This document shows positions 1 to 12,139 of a stretch of DNA of 64,000 bases, one piece after another. The stretch lies in contig NC_077223.1 in assembly GCF_024763615.1 (NCBI RefSeq), positions 96,286,627 through 96,350,626 of the forward strand. The letters run 5' to 3'. The notes below the pieces were generated by a model that had not been told where the DNA came from, searched no databases, and saw only the letters and a program-made list of their open reading frames with translations. A program made the translations under genes and the position numbers. Positions within the stretch are counted from its first letter, which is position 1; the number at the start of each line of letters is the position of its first letter. This DNA comes from Phlebotomus papatasi (taxonomy: Eukaryota > Arthropoda > Insecta > Diptera > Psychodidae).

Positions 1-50
1 TACCATTATTGTCCAACTTGTACCACTGTCCAACTTGTACCACTTTACCC
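1..50. repeat. Right end of a TA-flanked MITE, cut by the window edge
   Basis: The first 50 bases repeat the motif GTCCAACTTGTACCA and end in CACTTTACCC followed by TA. This is the inverse of the left end of the element at 40436-40683 (GGGTAAAGTGGTACAAG), so it is a second copy whose left part lies outside the window. Confidence 0.75.
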
Positions 51-52
51 TA

Positions 53-2260
53 CTTAAAATGTTTTATAAGTCACTTATCTATTATTCAAAAGGACCACCA
101 AAGCCAGAAAAAAGATTTGTAGGCAAAGGGCTATTGCAGCGACTCTGAGATAGTCTTATTGAAAATCTGTATGAAGTCGTCTCAACTCCCAACTGAGATT
201 TCTTAACACAACAATTTCCTTCGAATGGCATTGGAAGAACTTAATAAATTACTCCCGATATTTAAGCTTCACTTCGTGCAAATTTATCATTAAAACACTA
301 TTCCTCAATTTAATTAAATCTGGTTCTGAAAATCAGCTAACAACGATCGAATTTTCAAAATTTTTCTATTGTTTTTTTTTTAATTTTGTTCTAAAGTTAC
401 TCTTTCATATCCCAAAAGTTAGAATTTCTAAAATATTTCTACACAATAAATTATTATCAGAGAAAAGGCCTATTTTTTACCCTGAGAGAACCATGTAACC
501 CCTTAATTAATTTCAAAATAAAAGGTGAATTAGGCTTTAAATAAATAGCTTATTTCATAAATCGATTTAGATAAGTTTGAGTTTTAAAAATCTCTAACAA
601 ATATGCTCAGCTTCTAATTGGATATAAATCGGTTCTGAAACGATAAAACTTTATATCTGAAAATAAAAATAAATTATATTTCACGTTCTTTAAGTGAGTT
701 TTATATCGTTTCAAATCAATTGTGACCCGAACTAATCGTAAAACATTTGAAAGTGACAAAGTGCAGTGCCAAAAAATTTTAGAAAAACTTCAAATATTTT
801 ACACAGGAATTTATTAATCTAAAATATTTTATTTATCAAGACAAATTATTCAAAACTACTTTTTACTTCATAACTGCTATTCTTTGAACTCATTTGTCAA
901 ACGTTTATAAATTATTATTTAAGCTAAGTAAGTCCAGCTTTCTCTTGAATGTTGGCTATTTGCAAATATATCGTACGTTTCGCAAACATTAATTTATTAT
1001 TCCAAAATTTTATATTTTCGAAAGTCATGTATGCTTGAAACTGCCCTATACTCCTCTATAACATCTAAGTTGCGAGTTTAAATACTTAAAGCACTTAAAA
1101 AGGCTAAAGAGCCTTGGAATAGACTCTTTAAACTATTTTGGTTGACCATTTGAGTGATTTTTGAATCGATTTAAGATTTGAGAATCGCTAAACAGTAAAT
1201 GATGCGAAGGTACTTTTAAGGGATATTATCTAAGTCACGAGTTCGAGCACTTCGCAAAGACTGGGATACTTTGCCACCCTTTTCTTAGGAAAACCAAGTA
1301 AATGAAATACACAACGTTCAACTTCTATTCTCCATCTTGTTCTCCAGACAACCATTGATAAGACTTTAGCACTTTTTATTCAATAATATTGTGTTTTCAA
1401 TTTTTAATCGAATCGATTCCAAAAACAAAAGGCTAACAAAACTATTCCTACGACTTAGCAGGATTTATTAAATAAGAATTTATAAAACAGATATTTATCT
1501 TTACTTGGAAAGGTTACGAAAAATGGTGCGTGACTGTTACTGCACTATAGTCAAGTGTGCTAATCCGGGCGCTCCGCTATCTGGATCGTTTATGACTAAT
1601 CCACTTAAAATAATATTTTTATTCTTATTTCCGTAATATAGTCACTACAGTAACATAACTATTCAAGTTTGAGAAGCAAAAATAATATTTTTATCCATTA
1701 AATAAGTGAATGTAATCGACTCATTTCAGTCTTGTGCCAGCTGGGTTCTTCACTAAAAAATTTTCTAGACAGTGATATTTTCGCTAATGACAATTGGTTG
1801 ATTGAAAACAGATATTGTTTTTTCCTTGAGAAAAAAGTATTTTAAATCCAAAGGTTTAATTAAAAGTGAATTAGCGAAAAGGCGACCCAGTTAGTGCATA
1901 CTGATTTATTTCAGTATTATCATTATTTTATAAATTTTCTTTAATATTTTTGATATTTTTTTTTATATTATGTTTCTGAATGAAACAGTGAATAATTCTA
2001 AGGATTTAGAAGAAGTAAAAAAGAATTTCATCAGTCCAAAAACAAGCGTTTAAGTAGCACTCTTCGGAAAATGATCCTGTTACCCCACCTTACTATACTC
2101 TCCCCTGCACGTGGTTGAACTCAATATATTCGATATAAAATAATATAAGGATCAATAAGAGTTCTTTGTGACTTTGAAATTTGATGGTTAAGAATTAAGA
2201 TCTTAAATGATAAAGGTACTGGTACGCCACCATATTCAAAAATCCTAGAGGGCGCTGTAA
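53..2260. other. AT-rich intergenic stretch, no gene seen
   Basis: Stop codons are frequent in all six frames and no domain, splice pair or transposon end is convincing. Locally repeated words around 1200-1270 and 1540-1740 (ATAATATTTTTAT) suggest old, degraded repeats, but no boundary can be set. Confidence 0.5.
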
Positions 2261-2265
2261 TAATT

Positions 2266-3145
2266 ACACCGAGAAAAATGTGGATGGTAAAATTTACCAT
2301 CCTCCATACAAAATTCTAATGGCCGGATAGTAAAAAAGTCACCCAGCAAACGCGATATTAAATTGGACTGTCAAAAATTGTAGAATCTATTGCATGGATA
2401 GTAAATTCTAATAGCCGGATGGTAAATTCTAATATCCCCGGATATTAGATTTTACTATCCGGATGGTAAATTTTACTGGCAGGATAGTAAATTTTACTAG
2501 CCGGATATTAGAATGAAAAATGTCGGAAAAATTTATTTTTCCTTATTTTCATTGATTTTTGGCCATTGTTTGAGGACTTGGGGCCCTTCCTGGATGACAT
2601 TCTCTGTATTTCAAGCCATTTTGATGCGTGAAAATCTTTTTCCAACATTGACAACTCAGCCGAGATTTGAACACGCGACCTTTGTGATGACAGTCCAGCA
2701 TCTTCCAGCTGCGCCACGAATTGCTATAATGTATTCAAAGCATATCGGGAACCGTTGCATCGGCACACACGATATTCCAAAATGACATTCTAACAGCAGG
2801 ATGGCAAATTTTACTGGCTTAGATAGTAATTTCAATCCAAATTACTATCCTCCGTTAAAATTTACTGTCTTCCAGTTAAATTCTAATATCTAATATGCGG
2901 CCAGTAAAATTTACTACCCGGATATTAGAATCTAAGGGAGGTCAAGGTAAAATCTAAATGAGGATAGTAGATTTTACCATCCGGCTATTAGAATTTACTA
3001 TCCATAGGATAGTAAATTTTAAAATCTTCAGATGGTAGATTCTAAAGGAAAGTTTCTATGGAGGATGGTATTTTCTACTATCTTTTGAGATAGTAGAATT
3101 TAAAGACACGATTTGTAGAAAATACCATCCAAATTTTTCTCGGTG
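2266..3145. mobile_element. Foldback element made of short palindromic GATRGTAAAWTT units
   Basis: The ends are inverted: ACACCGAGAAAAATGTGGAT at the left, and the complement of ACACCGAGAAAAATTTGGAT at the right. Between them the word GGATRGTAAATTYTA and its complement recur many times with short variable gaps, so much of the element can fold into many alternative hairpins. The array is interrupted near 2510-2790 by unrelated sequence with a tRNA-like segment. The terminal CACCGAGAAAAA resembles the CACTGAGAAAAA ends of the elements at 36069 and 38404. The superfamily cannot be assigned. Confidence 0.7.
2660..2725 (-). mobile_element. tRNA-like sequence, probable SINE head or tRNA pseudogene
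   Basis: On the minus strand, TGGCGCAGCTGG at 2716-2705 matches the RNA polymerase III A-box consensus TRGYNNARNNGG. GTTCAAATC at 2672-2664 matches the B-box GWTCRANNC. The 32-base gap between them fits a tRNA. Flanking bases CAATTCG and TGAGTTG can form an acceptor-like pairing with wobbles, but the T-stem pairs poorly, so it is not a functional tRNA. It sits inside the palindrome array at 2266-3145, which suggests a retroposed SINE within a DNA element. No duplicated flanks could be fixed. Confidence 0.5.
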
Positions 3146-3429
3146 TAGCGTATTAAGCGCGGTATGCGAGTTCCTGGTACATACAAAAATTTTAGCTTAG
3201 ATTGAGCCCTAATAATCTTCAATTAGTGAAAATCTAACCTTAGTCTTTTAACTCTTTCCGGACCGCAGAATATGCTCCAAGCCAAATTCACAATTTTTTA
3301 ATCAAAAATATCTATGCTTAAGAATTAATTGAGGTCCTACAAAAAATATCTTACATTTGGACATCCTTATAATTTGTGATCATCAACAAGAATCGGATTT
3401 TTATCAGTTCTGAATAATTAAAAAACATT

Positions 3430-4640
3430 GTTTTTCATAGAATATTCATATGCTTCTTTGGGTACTCAGAGTCCCAAAAGAGACGAAAGAGTTAAATATT
3501 GGAAATCAAAGAAAGCTCTCTGCAAAAATGAAATATTTCCCCATTCTCATTTCCAACATTCTCGAACCCTAATCGAAATTGATGGGCAGACGGAGTCGGA
3601 AAGCCGTCTTGCTGGGAATCTCTGTGTCGGCTTCACCGCCTCTCTTCCATCATCGCATGGACATCGGCAACAATAGCAAATTGTGCAGAGAAGAGCACAA
3701 TAGAAAGACGGTCTGAGAACCCCATTTTCCAAAATCGATCCCTTTGTTCCGACAGCGGTGCAGCATTTATTGGTAGAATTTTTTTGTATGAACCACGCCT
3801 CAGTTCCATGCAGATGTTGGTTTTTCTTTTTGACAATGTCCGGAAAATACAGATGAGCTGCAAATTCCACAAATTTTTTACCATATTTCTCTGGAGAGGA
3901 AATATCATGTGCAGAAAAAATTTAATAAACTTCTTGTGGCATGTGTCCTGGAAGAAAATCAAATCCCCCCAAAAGAAGGAAGAAAAAAATGCAGAGTGGC
4001 GGAAAAAGCGCGCTCAGGAGGAAAAATGTCAAAAAGAGGCAGATGGTGATGTCATAAAAAGCAATTGTGCGGTTTTACTCATACCCCACTGTGATGACGC
4101 CACTTGGCCCCTTTTTTGTGATACCCACCACCCAACCCCAACCTTCTCCGTGGCAATGTCCTCGGAGTCTCCTTGGTTCCTCTGGAGGCGCACGAATCAA
4201 TATCCCGTCGGGCTGACGATTGCGCAGTTCGGTTTTCTGTAAATTTTCCACAACGAAAAATTTCACATTCTGAATTCCAAGCAACAAACACAAAATTGAG
4301 AGAATTTTCACACCGAAGCTGCTGTCGAAAGCGTCCGTCCGAACAGACACCGGAACATCTCCGAGACATTCCGAAAAATCACGATGTTACCCGAATGCTC
4401 CCGAACAAACTCACACCTCAACAAATTTTCCACACGAGGGGAATCAACAACATTATAGCTCGGGGGTGCTACAAATTTATGGGGATCCGACAGTGACGAT
4501 ATCGAAAAGCCATCAGGGTGGAAATTGAACCCTTCTCGGCCAAAAACACCACCCACTCAATTTCTTAGGGTGAGATTTTTGTCACATACACCCTGAAGGA
4601 AAAAAAGCTCCCAAATTGACAAAGTCGTAAAATGAAACAG
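3430..4640. other. Non-repetitive island of higher GC, no assignable gene
   Basis: This segment lacks MITE ends and has more GC and CpG than its surroundings. Open frames of 80-150 codons occur on both strands, overlap each other and have no recognisable domain. It may be regulatory DNA or unrecognised exons. Confidence 0.35.
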
Positions 4641-4649
4641 CATCGCACA

Positions 4650-5580
4650 TGGAAATTGTGTCGGAAAAAAAGGGCGATAAAATGAAATCTAACTTTTTTA
4701 TCCATTCCCATAAAAGTTTATATGAATCTCTTTACACACTCACCACAGTAATGATCTCGAAATATCCACTCATGCAATTAGGGAGAAAAGTTCCACTCAC
4801 TTCGGCATTAATTGATTTATCTCAACAACCAATCTAAATTACTTTGCCGTGATCGAAAATTTTGTGGTGGACTACATTGGGTCTTTATTTTTCTTTATCA
4901 CCATCGACACCTCATGGGGATTAATCTGCTGATTGGTGTCATAAATTGATGAAATTGACACCTTTCATTTCAACTAAATTGACTGATTATTTCTTTCGCT
5001 AACGAACTCATGGTGAACGAATATGCTTCAATCTTAATTATTGAGGTTTATCTATCAGTTAAATTTTGCGGTTAATATCAAAGAGGTCATTATGGAAAAG
5101 CAACAACAATACTAATTAGAGTTTCCTAACCTCAAATATTATATAATCAGGGGCCCATCAAGCCTAATAAAAAGTGAAGCTATTTTTCAGTTTTCCTTGT
5201 AAAAATTTTGCAGATATTGCACCGCGACTTAAACAAATTTGCTCGTAGTTCTTGTATTATTTCGGCGAACATTATGAAATATGTACTTTTAGATAGCTTT
5301 TAACGAACAATTTCGAAATATATCAGACTGATAAGTCAATTCTCTTTAGGAAAAAACTTGCCAATAGTCTTCAGTGCCTCTATGCAAAAACGTATGGAAA
5401 AATGAAATGTCGAGAGGCCCCTGATATAAACTTAATTTTAATTTTTGATCTAAAAAGGGCGCTTCGTTCTGAAATTTATCAGTCTTATCTGAAGTTCTCA
5501 GAGATCAATCAATGCAAAAAATGTAAAACAAGAAATTTTTAAAGGTAGCTTTATGTAAAACATAACCTAAAAATTGTTTT
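4650..5580. other. AT-rich stretch, nothing recognised
   Basis: No open frame with a recognisable domain, no paired splice signals and no inverted transposon ends were found. Confidence 0.45.
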
Positions 5581-5584
5581 GATA

Positions 5585-5913
5585 CAGTAGAGTCTCGCTA
5601 TAGTCCATATTTGGTTTCAAATTTGACACTTGGGTCGCAATATAGTCCATGTAATTTTTTAAAATTATCAACGATTTTTAGTATTGAAATTGCTCGACGG
5701 CTTCCACTTTCTTTGCGATTGTGGTACTTGTCCTTGCTCTCTTCATTGTGGATCACAATTATCACAACTACTTAATAAAGTTTGCCAAAAATATTAAAAT
5801 AATTATGCATGTCGAATACTAAAAAACATAACCTAACTTAAAATCAGTGTTTTGAAATCAACGGTCGATAAATTATGGACTATAGAGCGATGGCCTATAG
5901 CGAGACTCTACTG
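5585..5913. mobile_element. pogo-like MITE, CAGTAGAGTCTCGC ends
   Basis: This 329-bp element has inverted ends CAGTAGAGTCTCGCTATAG and is flanked by TA on both sides (5583-5584, 5914-5915). Internal copies of 'tatagtcca' and its complement lie just inside each end. The CAG start and TA duplication fit the pogo/Tc1-mariner group. No transposase frame is present. Confidence 0.8.
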
Positions 5914-6080
5914 TAATACAAAAAATTATTTAACAGTATAGAAAATTGTTATTAAGAAAACGAAAAGAATTAGTTCGACGCTTTTCTGCAGTTATTTAGA
6001 GTATCGTGAAATTGGATATAATTGCATAAATTAAGGAATGTTTTTTCAACGTCCTTAAATTTTTGTCTTTGTGAAAAATC

Positions 6081-6680
6081 TTTTACAAAATTATTCAAAG
6101 TAGGTATGTTTGGATGAAATATCCACTTGGATATTTCGGAAAATATTTTGGAAATAAAAGACATTGCAGGAGCCGTTTTCGAAATAAACCAAAAACATGA
6201 TTTTGATAGGGATGACGATGGTTAGAGGAAATTAAAAATCATAACAATGAACCTTAGGTCGATTTTTAGGGGGAGGGGGGGGGGGGTTACCGAAGACCGA
6301 AAGTTCGTATCTGTTACGCTTTGGCCTCTAGATGGGTATCAAGTTTACGGAGAGAAAACTGGAATATTTAGAAAAGATTGGTCATTTACGGGTACTTTAC
6401 CGACTCATAATCAATTGTGACCAATGCAGTCGGATTGCAATTTTCAAGACCTTTCCAAGAAATCCTAATTTAACAAAATTGATTGAGAAACAGACCATCT
6501 AAAATAGTTAAATGGCATTTTTTTTTTTAGGTCATGGGTATGTTTGGACGAAATGTTCCTTGAACTAGCTTCAAAACATATCCAAAAATAAAATAAAAAA
6601 TCGGAGCCATTTTCGAAATAAACAAAAATAAACATAGTTTTGGGGGGGATGGAGCGGGGTAAAGGGAAATTAAAAAAACG
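6081..6680 (+). repeat. Two copies of a dispersed repeat (TATGTTTGGACGAAATGTTC)
   Basis: Segments starting near 6100 and 6535 share TATGTTTGGAYGAAAT, AAAATAWWYCCAAAAATAAA and GGAGCCRTTTTCGAAATAAA. Related copies occur near 28353, 32785, 36830 (inverted) and 50580 (inverted). After the first copy comes a G-rich tract (6269-6286) and then CCGAAGACCGAAAGTTCG, the far end of the same unit. The superfamily is unknown; no terminal inverted repeat could be defined. Confidence 0.6.
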
Positions 6681-6689
6681 TCTGGAAAT

Positions 6690-7380
6690 CTTGTTTTTTT
6701 ATTAGCGGACACTGATGGCCAGAAGTTAATATATTTTACCACTTAGCTGACCGAATCAAAATTTATCTCATAGTTGTATTGTTAAAATATTTTACAATAT
6801 TTTATTGCTGGAATTCTACCAATAGAACAATATCTCTATTAATTAACGGCTGCAGCAGAAAAAATGAAAATTGAAAAAATTAAAAATGAAAAAATCGGCT
6901 CAATAAACGTATTTCCTCACAAAATAGAGGAATATTACTTTCACAAAGTTGTAGATCGGTAAATTTCCTATAAAACTGCGCTATTTAGAAATTTTTGAAG
7001 CGCTAGAGCAGCTTGTAAAAAAATAAAATATCCGCTTTGTGACTTTTTGCCCCAGTCTCCCCTACGCCCAGTGCACAATAACTTTTGTATTGTAAATATG
7101 TTTTTGAAATTTGAATAAGAGTGAATGAACTAGAGATCTAGTTACCTCGCATTCTTTCATAGGAAATTTTGAAAACATTCTTACAAACAAAAGTTATTGT
7201 GCGGTGGTCATTACTCCTACCTCCAAATGTTTACTTTTTGGATATCTCAGAATTGCGCGATTTTGTTTAGTTTTGTTCTTCTTGTTGTCCTTGCTTGTCT
7301 CCCTTGTCTCTTATGAAATTGCATACCAAAGAGGGAACAGAGGCTAAATTGGAGAATGGAATATTCTATACTGTATTTAA
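6690..7380. other. AT-rich stretch with one orphan transposon end
   Basis: No gene is seen. At 7049-7064, GCCCCAGTCTCCCCTA matches the right end of the element at 41357-41946, but no clear left partner was found. It is probably a truncated member of the same family. Confidence 0.4.
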
Positions 7381-8172
7381 AGAAATACAGTGGGACCTCG
7401 ATAGAGTCAACCCCCGATAGAGTCAACAGCTATTTTTTTTACTCTGGACTCCGTTACAGTCAACTTAGACCCAAATAGGGTCCCGATAGAGACAACTTTT
7501 CCTTTATTATTGAACTAATAATATTATATAGTTTTTTTTATGATTTTTTCGAAATTAAAATCAGTGTTTTGGTGTATCAATATAACGTTTTTAACACAAG
7601 AAAAATATTTATGTAAATACATGGTAATATTATGATAAAATTCGTGTATTAATGTAATATTCATGTAATCATTTTCGAACAAAATAATTTTCTTTTCGTG
7701 GTTTTAAACTTTTTGACCATTTTTGTCCGATTGAAAGTTCTTTTGTCTTTTTCCTCTTATAAATTTAAAAGCAATATAAGGAACTTTGAGACATAGTTAG
7801 TTTGGAAGTGAATAATATTATTCCACAAACAAAAAATATGAACTTAAATTACGTAAAAAGAACGTACAAGATGTTAAATTTTTTGAGGATAACACAATGA
7901 AGAAACTATTTTTTAAACCTATTCAAACTTTTTGAAGAACTTACTTGTTTAAAATAAAATGTACATGATAAACGATCATAAAAATTGTGAAAATAAAAAT
8001 AAAAAAAATAAGAAAATGTGTAAATTTACTTTAAGATACATTTTAATTTAAAAGATTGTATCTCAAAATAAAATTTGGATCAAAAACAAAAATAAGCAAC
8101 AGAAAATTAAAATTTGTAAGCAAAAAACGGTTAAAACTTCCTTTTTTGTACACTTAAGATTTAAGTGCTGAA

Positions 8173-8445
8173 TGGTTAAAGATATTGACTTGGAGTCTTC
8201 GGACGACCCACCATAAGTCAACTAGAGGATTATCAATACGTCCCTAATTTCCACCCCATCTCTACTCTTCATCTCCTAAAAAAAAAACGCGTAATGCCAT
8301 GTTTTCTCACAAAAATACGATTTTGGATGATGAAAGGGAGGGGTGGGGAGGAAAATGAGAGTCATATTAATAATCCTCAGGTGGACTTATTAGAGGGTCA
8401 TCTGAAGACTTCAAGTCGATATCTGTAATTATTTAGCGCCCACAT
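8173..8445. repeat. Palindromic dispersed repeat inside the pogo-like element
   Basis: The left arm (GGAGTCTTCGGACGACCCAC and ATAAGTCAACTAGAGGATTA) and the right arm (AATCCTCAGGTGGACTTATT, then TCATCTGAAGACTTC) are inverted copies around an A/T-rich loop. The arm matches the CGTCGAAGACC end unit of the dispersed repeat at 6250-6330, 36569 and 50515. Confidence 0.55.
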
Positions 8446-8986
8446 TAGAGAACATGAAAAAATGAGAAAAAAGTGGTTTTATTGCTCTTTTTGTGGAGCT
8501 TAAAGCTATTGTTATGGCATAACGACAATCTCTTCTTTTATACGCTAAATGTTTAAAAGAAATTCTAGTTGCTACCGTTAATTGCATTAGAATTTTCAAT
8601 TATTAAATATCTACCGGAGCTTTTATAAAAAAAGTAAAAAAAAAAGAAATCTTTAAACACCATTTCCTTGTCTTAACATCGTGGGTAGACCTCAATATTC
8701 CCACATGAGGAGAAGTTTATACTTAAGATATTTACTATCTTAAGTATAATAAGTATAAATATTCCGTAAAATCATTCCTTAATCTCTCAAGTTTTGCCCA
8801 AACATACGACTTCATTAGGCCAAAGGGTGTAGAAAGTATGGATTAATAAATAAAATATTCTACTATCGTGTTTAAGTTATCAATGATCTAGTACAAACAT
8901 AAAATAATATCCCTTTCTTTCAAATTTCACATTTTAATTGATTTTTTCGAACTCCGATAGTCACGGAATCCAATGGAGTCAACAGG

Positions 8987-9432
8987 CCTGGGAGGGAATT
9001 CTGTAACTCGATGAACGCTTCACTAGTGAACGATTCACTAGTGAAAGGTTCACGGGCTTCTCTTCACGACTGCTAGAAAAGTTATTCTGTAATTTTGCGT
9101 GAAGCAGAGAGGGGAAATGTGTTGAAAATTTTATTAAATTTAAGATTTTCATCAAAATTTGAACTGAATAACTATGGAAAACACTAGAATTGAGTATTAG
9201 AAATGATGTAGTGCTGTTTTTCAAGCTGATTATGAAAAAAAATTTCATTGGCTTCACCGAGTGATAACATCATCTTCACCGAAAACTTGACAAGTGAAAA
9301 ACATAACCTAAAAGTGATCCTTTCACGTGAAGCTATATCGCAGTTACAGAATCTCTTTTGCGATCACTTTAGTGAAGCGTTCACCCATTTTGACAGATGA
9401 TCACTTCACAAGGGTTACAGAATTCCCCCCTG
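8987..9432. mobile_element. Nested MITE with CCWGGGRGGGAATTCTGTAAC ends
   Basis: The left end CCTGGGAGGGAATTCTGTAA and the complement of the right end CCAGGGGGGAATTCTGTAAC are inverted. Just inside, GATCACTT/AAGTGATC-type words (TTCACTAGTGAAC, TTCACCCATTTTG, GATCACTTTAGTGAAG) repeat in both orientations. The element (446 bp) interrupts the right flank of the pogo-like element, giving the order of insertion. Confidence 0.7.
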
Positions 9433-9469
9433 GAAATAATTAGTTGTCTCTATCGAGGTCCCACTGTAT

Positions 9470-11490
9470 TGACAAAGGCTCTTCTTCAATAAAATATTTT
9501 AAATTAAATTAAATCTCTGGTCGAATATTAGCAGTTTTCACTAAATTATAAGCGACAAAACCTTAATTAGAGGAAGGCTATCAAGCTTTGTATATTACTT
9601 TGGCTTCGTATACTTTCTACAATATTTTTCAAATATTTCTTTAACGAATCTGACCCATTTATGAGATTTTTAATTAACTAGTCTAAAGTCACACATTTCC
9701 TGAAAAAAAAATGTCAGGTTCTTTAAAGGAAAATGGAAAATATATAAAGTATTCGAAAGCTAGAGTATATGTCAAGCCTGAAAGCTTTCCCCTACCTCCG
9801 ATCTCCATACTTAAATTTGTAAATGAATTGTAATGGTTCACTAAATGTGGAAAAATTAAAGAGTTTTATGGAGTAGAGGACAAAGGATAAAAGGAAGAGT
9901 GCAGTAATGAAAATTGATTAACTTACCGATGACATTTATATTTCTCCAAAGTACTTTCAAATAAATACGAAATTTTATTTTTGTTTACCTAAAATTTACA
10001 ATTGACCTTAATTTTTGGCCTCTCAATTGGAATTCGATGTGAAACCTCTTAAATTGTTGCCAAATATGGTGCAATTTCATGCATATAAAATGCTCATTCC
10101 ACCCAAAGTTATTTTATAAATTTTATTTTCAAATTCTCCACACGCTCCCACTAAATTGTATGCAAAATTGCACACCAAACTTGTCAATATTTAAATATTC
10201 AGCATGAAGTTTACGTTATGATTTTGCTCTCTATTTGTCCACTTAACGAAAGAACAATAAATAATTCAAAATATCAGTTTCCATCCGTGTCACTTCCACA
10301 TTGTTTGTGACAAGATGAATTGATTTTTACCTTTTGGGGATTCACTTTTATTGTCCCCCATTTTTTTCTTGGCGATATTTCGAAGCATTTTTTTTATGAA
10401 AATGGAGGAGTACATGAGGAAATATCGATTCGAAGCGGCAATTTGTCATGAGAACTCACGCGACTGAGGATTATCTATTCTTAGTGCCAAATCTGACGCT
10501 GCAGACGACAAAAAGCTTTTTAGATAAAGCACAAGATGATGTTTTCATACTTGAATTAATTTAGCAACATAAATCAGTATCATTACTGACTTTCTCTGGA
10601 GGATTATACCAAAATACAGAACTGCATCGTATTTTGTGGGGCATGGAAAATAGGGGTTTATATTCCACTAAATATTTGGTTTAATCCATTTAACTAATTT
10701 ATGAAATATTTCACAATAAAGTTGCTTAATTTTTGTGTTATGTAATAACCTAGTCGTAAAGCTGAATTTTCAGTGCGTCTCTGAGATGAAATATTTGTGC
10801 TATGATTAAATCCCCCACAGAGTGTTTTAGTTTTATTTACTTGAAGAAATTTCATTTCATTTACTTCAAGAAGTAAAACGTATTCTATGAAGAGAAATAA
10901 AGAAAGTAATTTAATATTTCTGATGATGAAAATTTGAGACAGGAGAAAAAATTTAATCTTCCCATTCAAAGCTGGAATTTGGTTCTCGAAAAGTGTCTTA
11001 GATAAAAGCCAAATGGAACTCTATTAGCACAATAAGTCGTTGATGTTCGAAAAATCAAATTAAAGCTCTGTTTCGAATTTCGAAACTAGATTTTCGAATA
11101 AGGTTTAGGTAATTTATTAAATTTATCATACTAAGAAGCTGCTAAAAGTAATTATGAGGAAAATTACAATAAAATGATCATTGTTTCTTTAATTTTCCTC
11201 ATAATAAAACAAAAGCAGATACATTTCGACATTCGAGACACTTCGAATTCGGAAGAACTTTAGCCACCATTCGAACGAAACGAGTAGAAAAAAACCGGCT
11301 AATATAAGGTAAGCTGTTACTAGCGTAATATGTCCTTAATAAGTACTTATTAAGTCCTTAATTAAGGCGTTATTTGGGCGACATTAACAATGGTGACAAA
11401 AGTGGAAACTAGAATAGAGAATGTTATGGATGCGCATTAACCATTATATAAAAAGAGATGGAACAATTTGACGTTTTAAAAAAAAGCACC
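9470..11490. other. Intergenic stretch, no gene; non-repetitive island near 10200-10540
   Basis: No coding signal is recognised. The 10.2-10.5 kb part is less AT-rich and repeat-free. A short imperfect palindrome (TTATGAGGAAAATTA and its inverse) lies at about 11143-11212. Confidence 0.4.
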
Positions 11491-11492
11491 TA

Positions 11493-12126
11493 GGGTAACG
11501 TATGGTATTTCTGGACAAGATGCTTTCCGGGACATAATATGGGTATTTTGGGACACATCAAAAATCCTATAAATGTTTGTTTTCTAATTATTTTTAAGTT
11601 CTATATGAAATATCAAGCTTTTTACGCATCAGATAAACATAAGGCTTCTGAAATTTAATTTAATTTAAAGTGTGAAATACGTGTGAATTGTGAGTATCAC
11701 AATTCACTTTTCACAAAACCTCCAATGTGGTCAATTTTCCAGATGTCAACACAAACAGTGCTTAGTTTTTTTCGATTTAAGTTACTTTAAAATTTAAACA
11801 AAATTTTTATGAAAAAGTGAAGTTTAAAAACTTCTACTTAAAGGTAAGTAATCAGGCTCGGTAAAATTTATTTGCATAATAGCGACTTTAGTCTGTCCCG
11901 AAATACCCAACTGTCCCGAAATATACCACTCTTACTTCTTCACATTTTTTACTATTTTGTATGAAAAATGATGCATTTTTCAAAATTTTTTGATAAGAAT
12001 CTTATTCTGGATAGCATAAGGAACATAAATATTTGTATCAAGAAAGAAAAAAAATATTTGAGAAGTCGTTAAGCTGTTTGAAACTTGAAAGTGCTAAAAA
12101 GTGTCCCGAAATACCACACGTTACCC
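11493..12126. mobile_element. TA-flanked foldback element, GGGTAACGTRTGGTATTTC ends
   Basis: The ends GGGTAACGTATGGTATTTC and the complement of GAAATACCACACGTTACCC are inverted. TA lies at 11491-11492 and 12127-12128. Words such as GTCCCGAAATACC recur internally in both orientations. It belongs with the TAGGGKAA-ended elements described below. Confidence 0.75.
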
Positions 12127-12139
12127 TAGGACTACAAAA

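Larger units (their letters stand above)
7388..9466. mobile_element. pogo-like transposon remnant, 2.08 kb
   Basis: The inverted ends CAGTGGGACCTCGATAGAG are bounded by TA duplications at 7386-7387 and 9467-9468. Just inside the left end the motif CGATAGAGTCAAC repeats, and diverged versions occur inside the right end (around 8955-8980). The length would fit a decayed autonomous element, but no transposase frame survives. Two later elements lie inside it (8173-8445 and 8987-9432), so it is old. Confidence 0.8.

Noticed and set aside
2266..3145. CRISPR-like array of short repeats
   Set aside because: Units are palindromic, irregularly spaced and occur in both orientations with no unique spacers; the DNA is eukaryotic.
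3784..4242. Open frame of about 150 codons, plus strand
   Set aside because: It begins at a non-ATG codon, overlaps several frames on both strands and has no recognisable family pattern.
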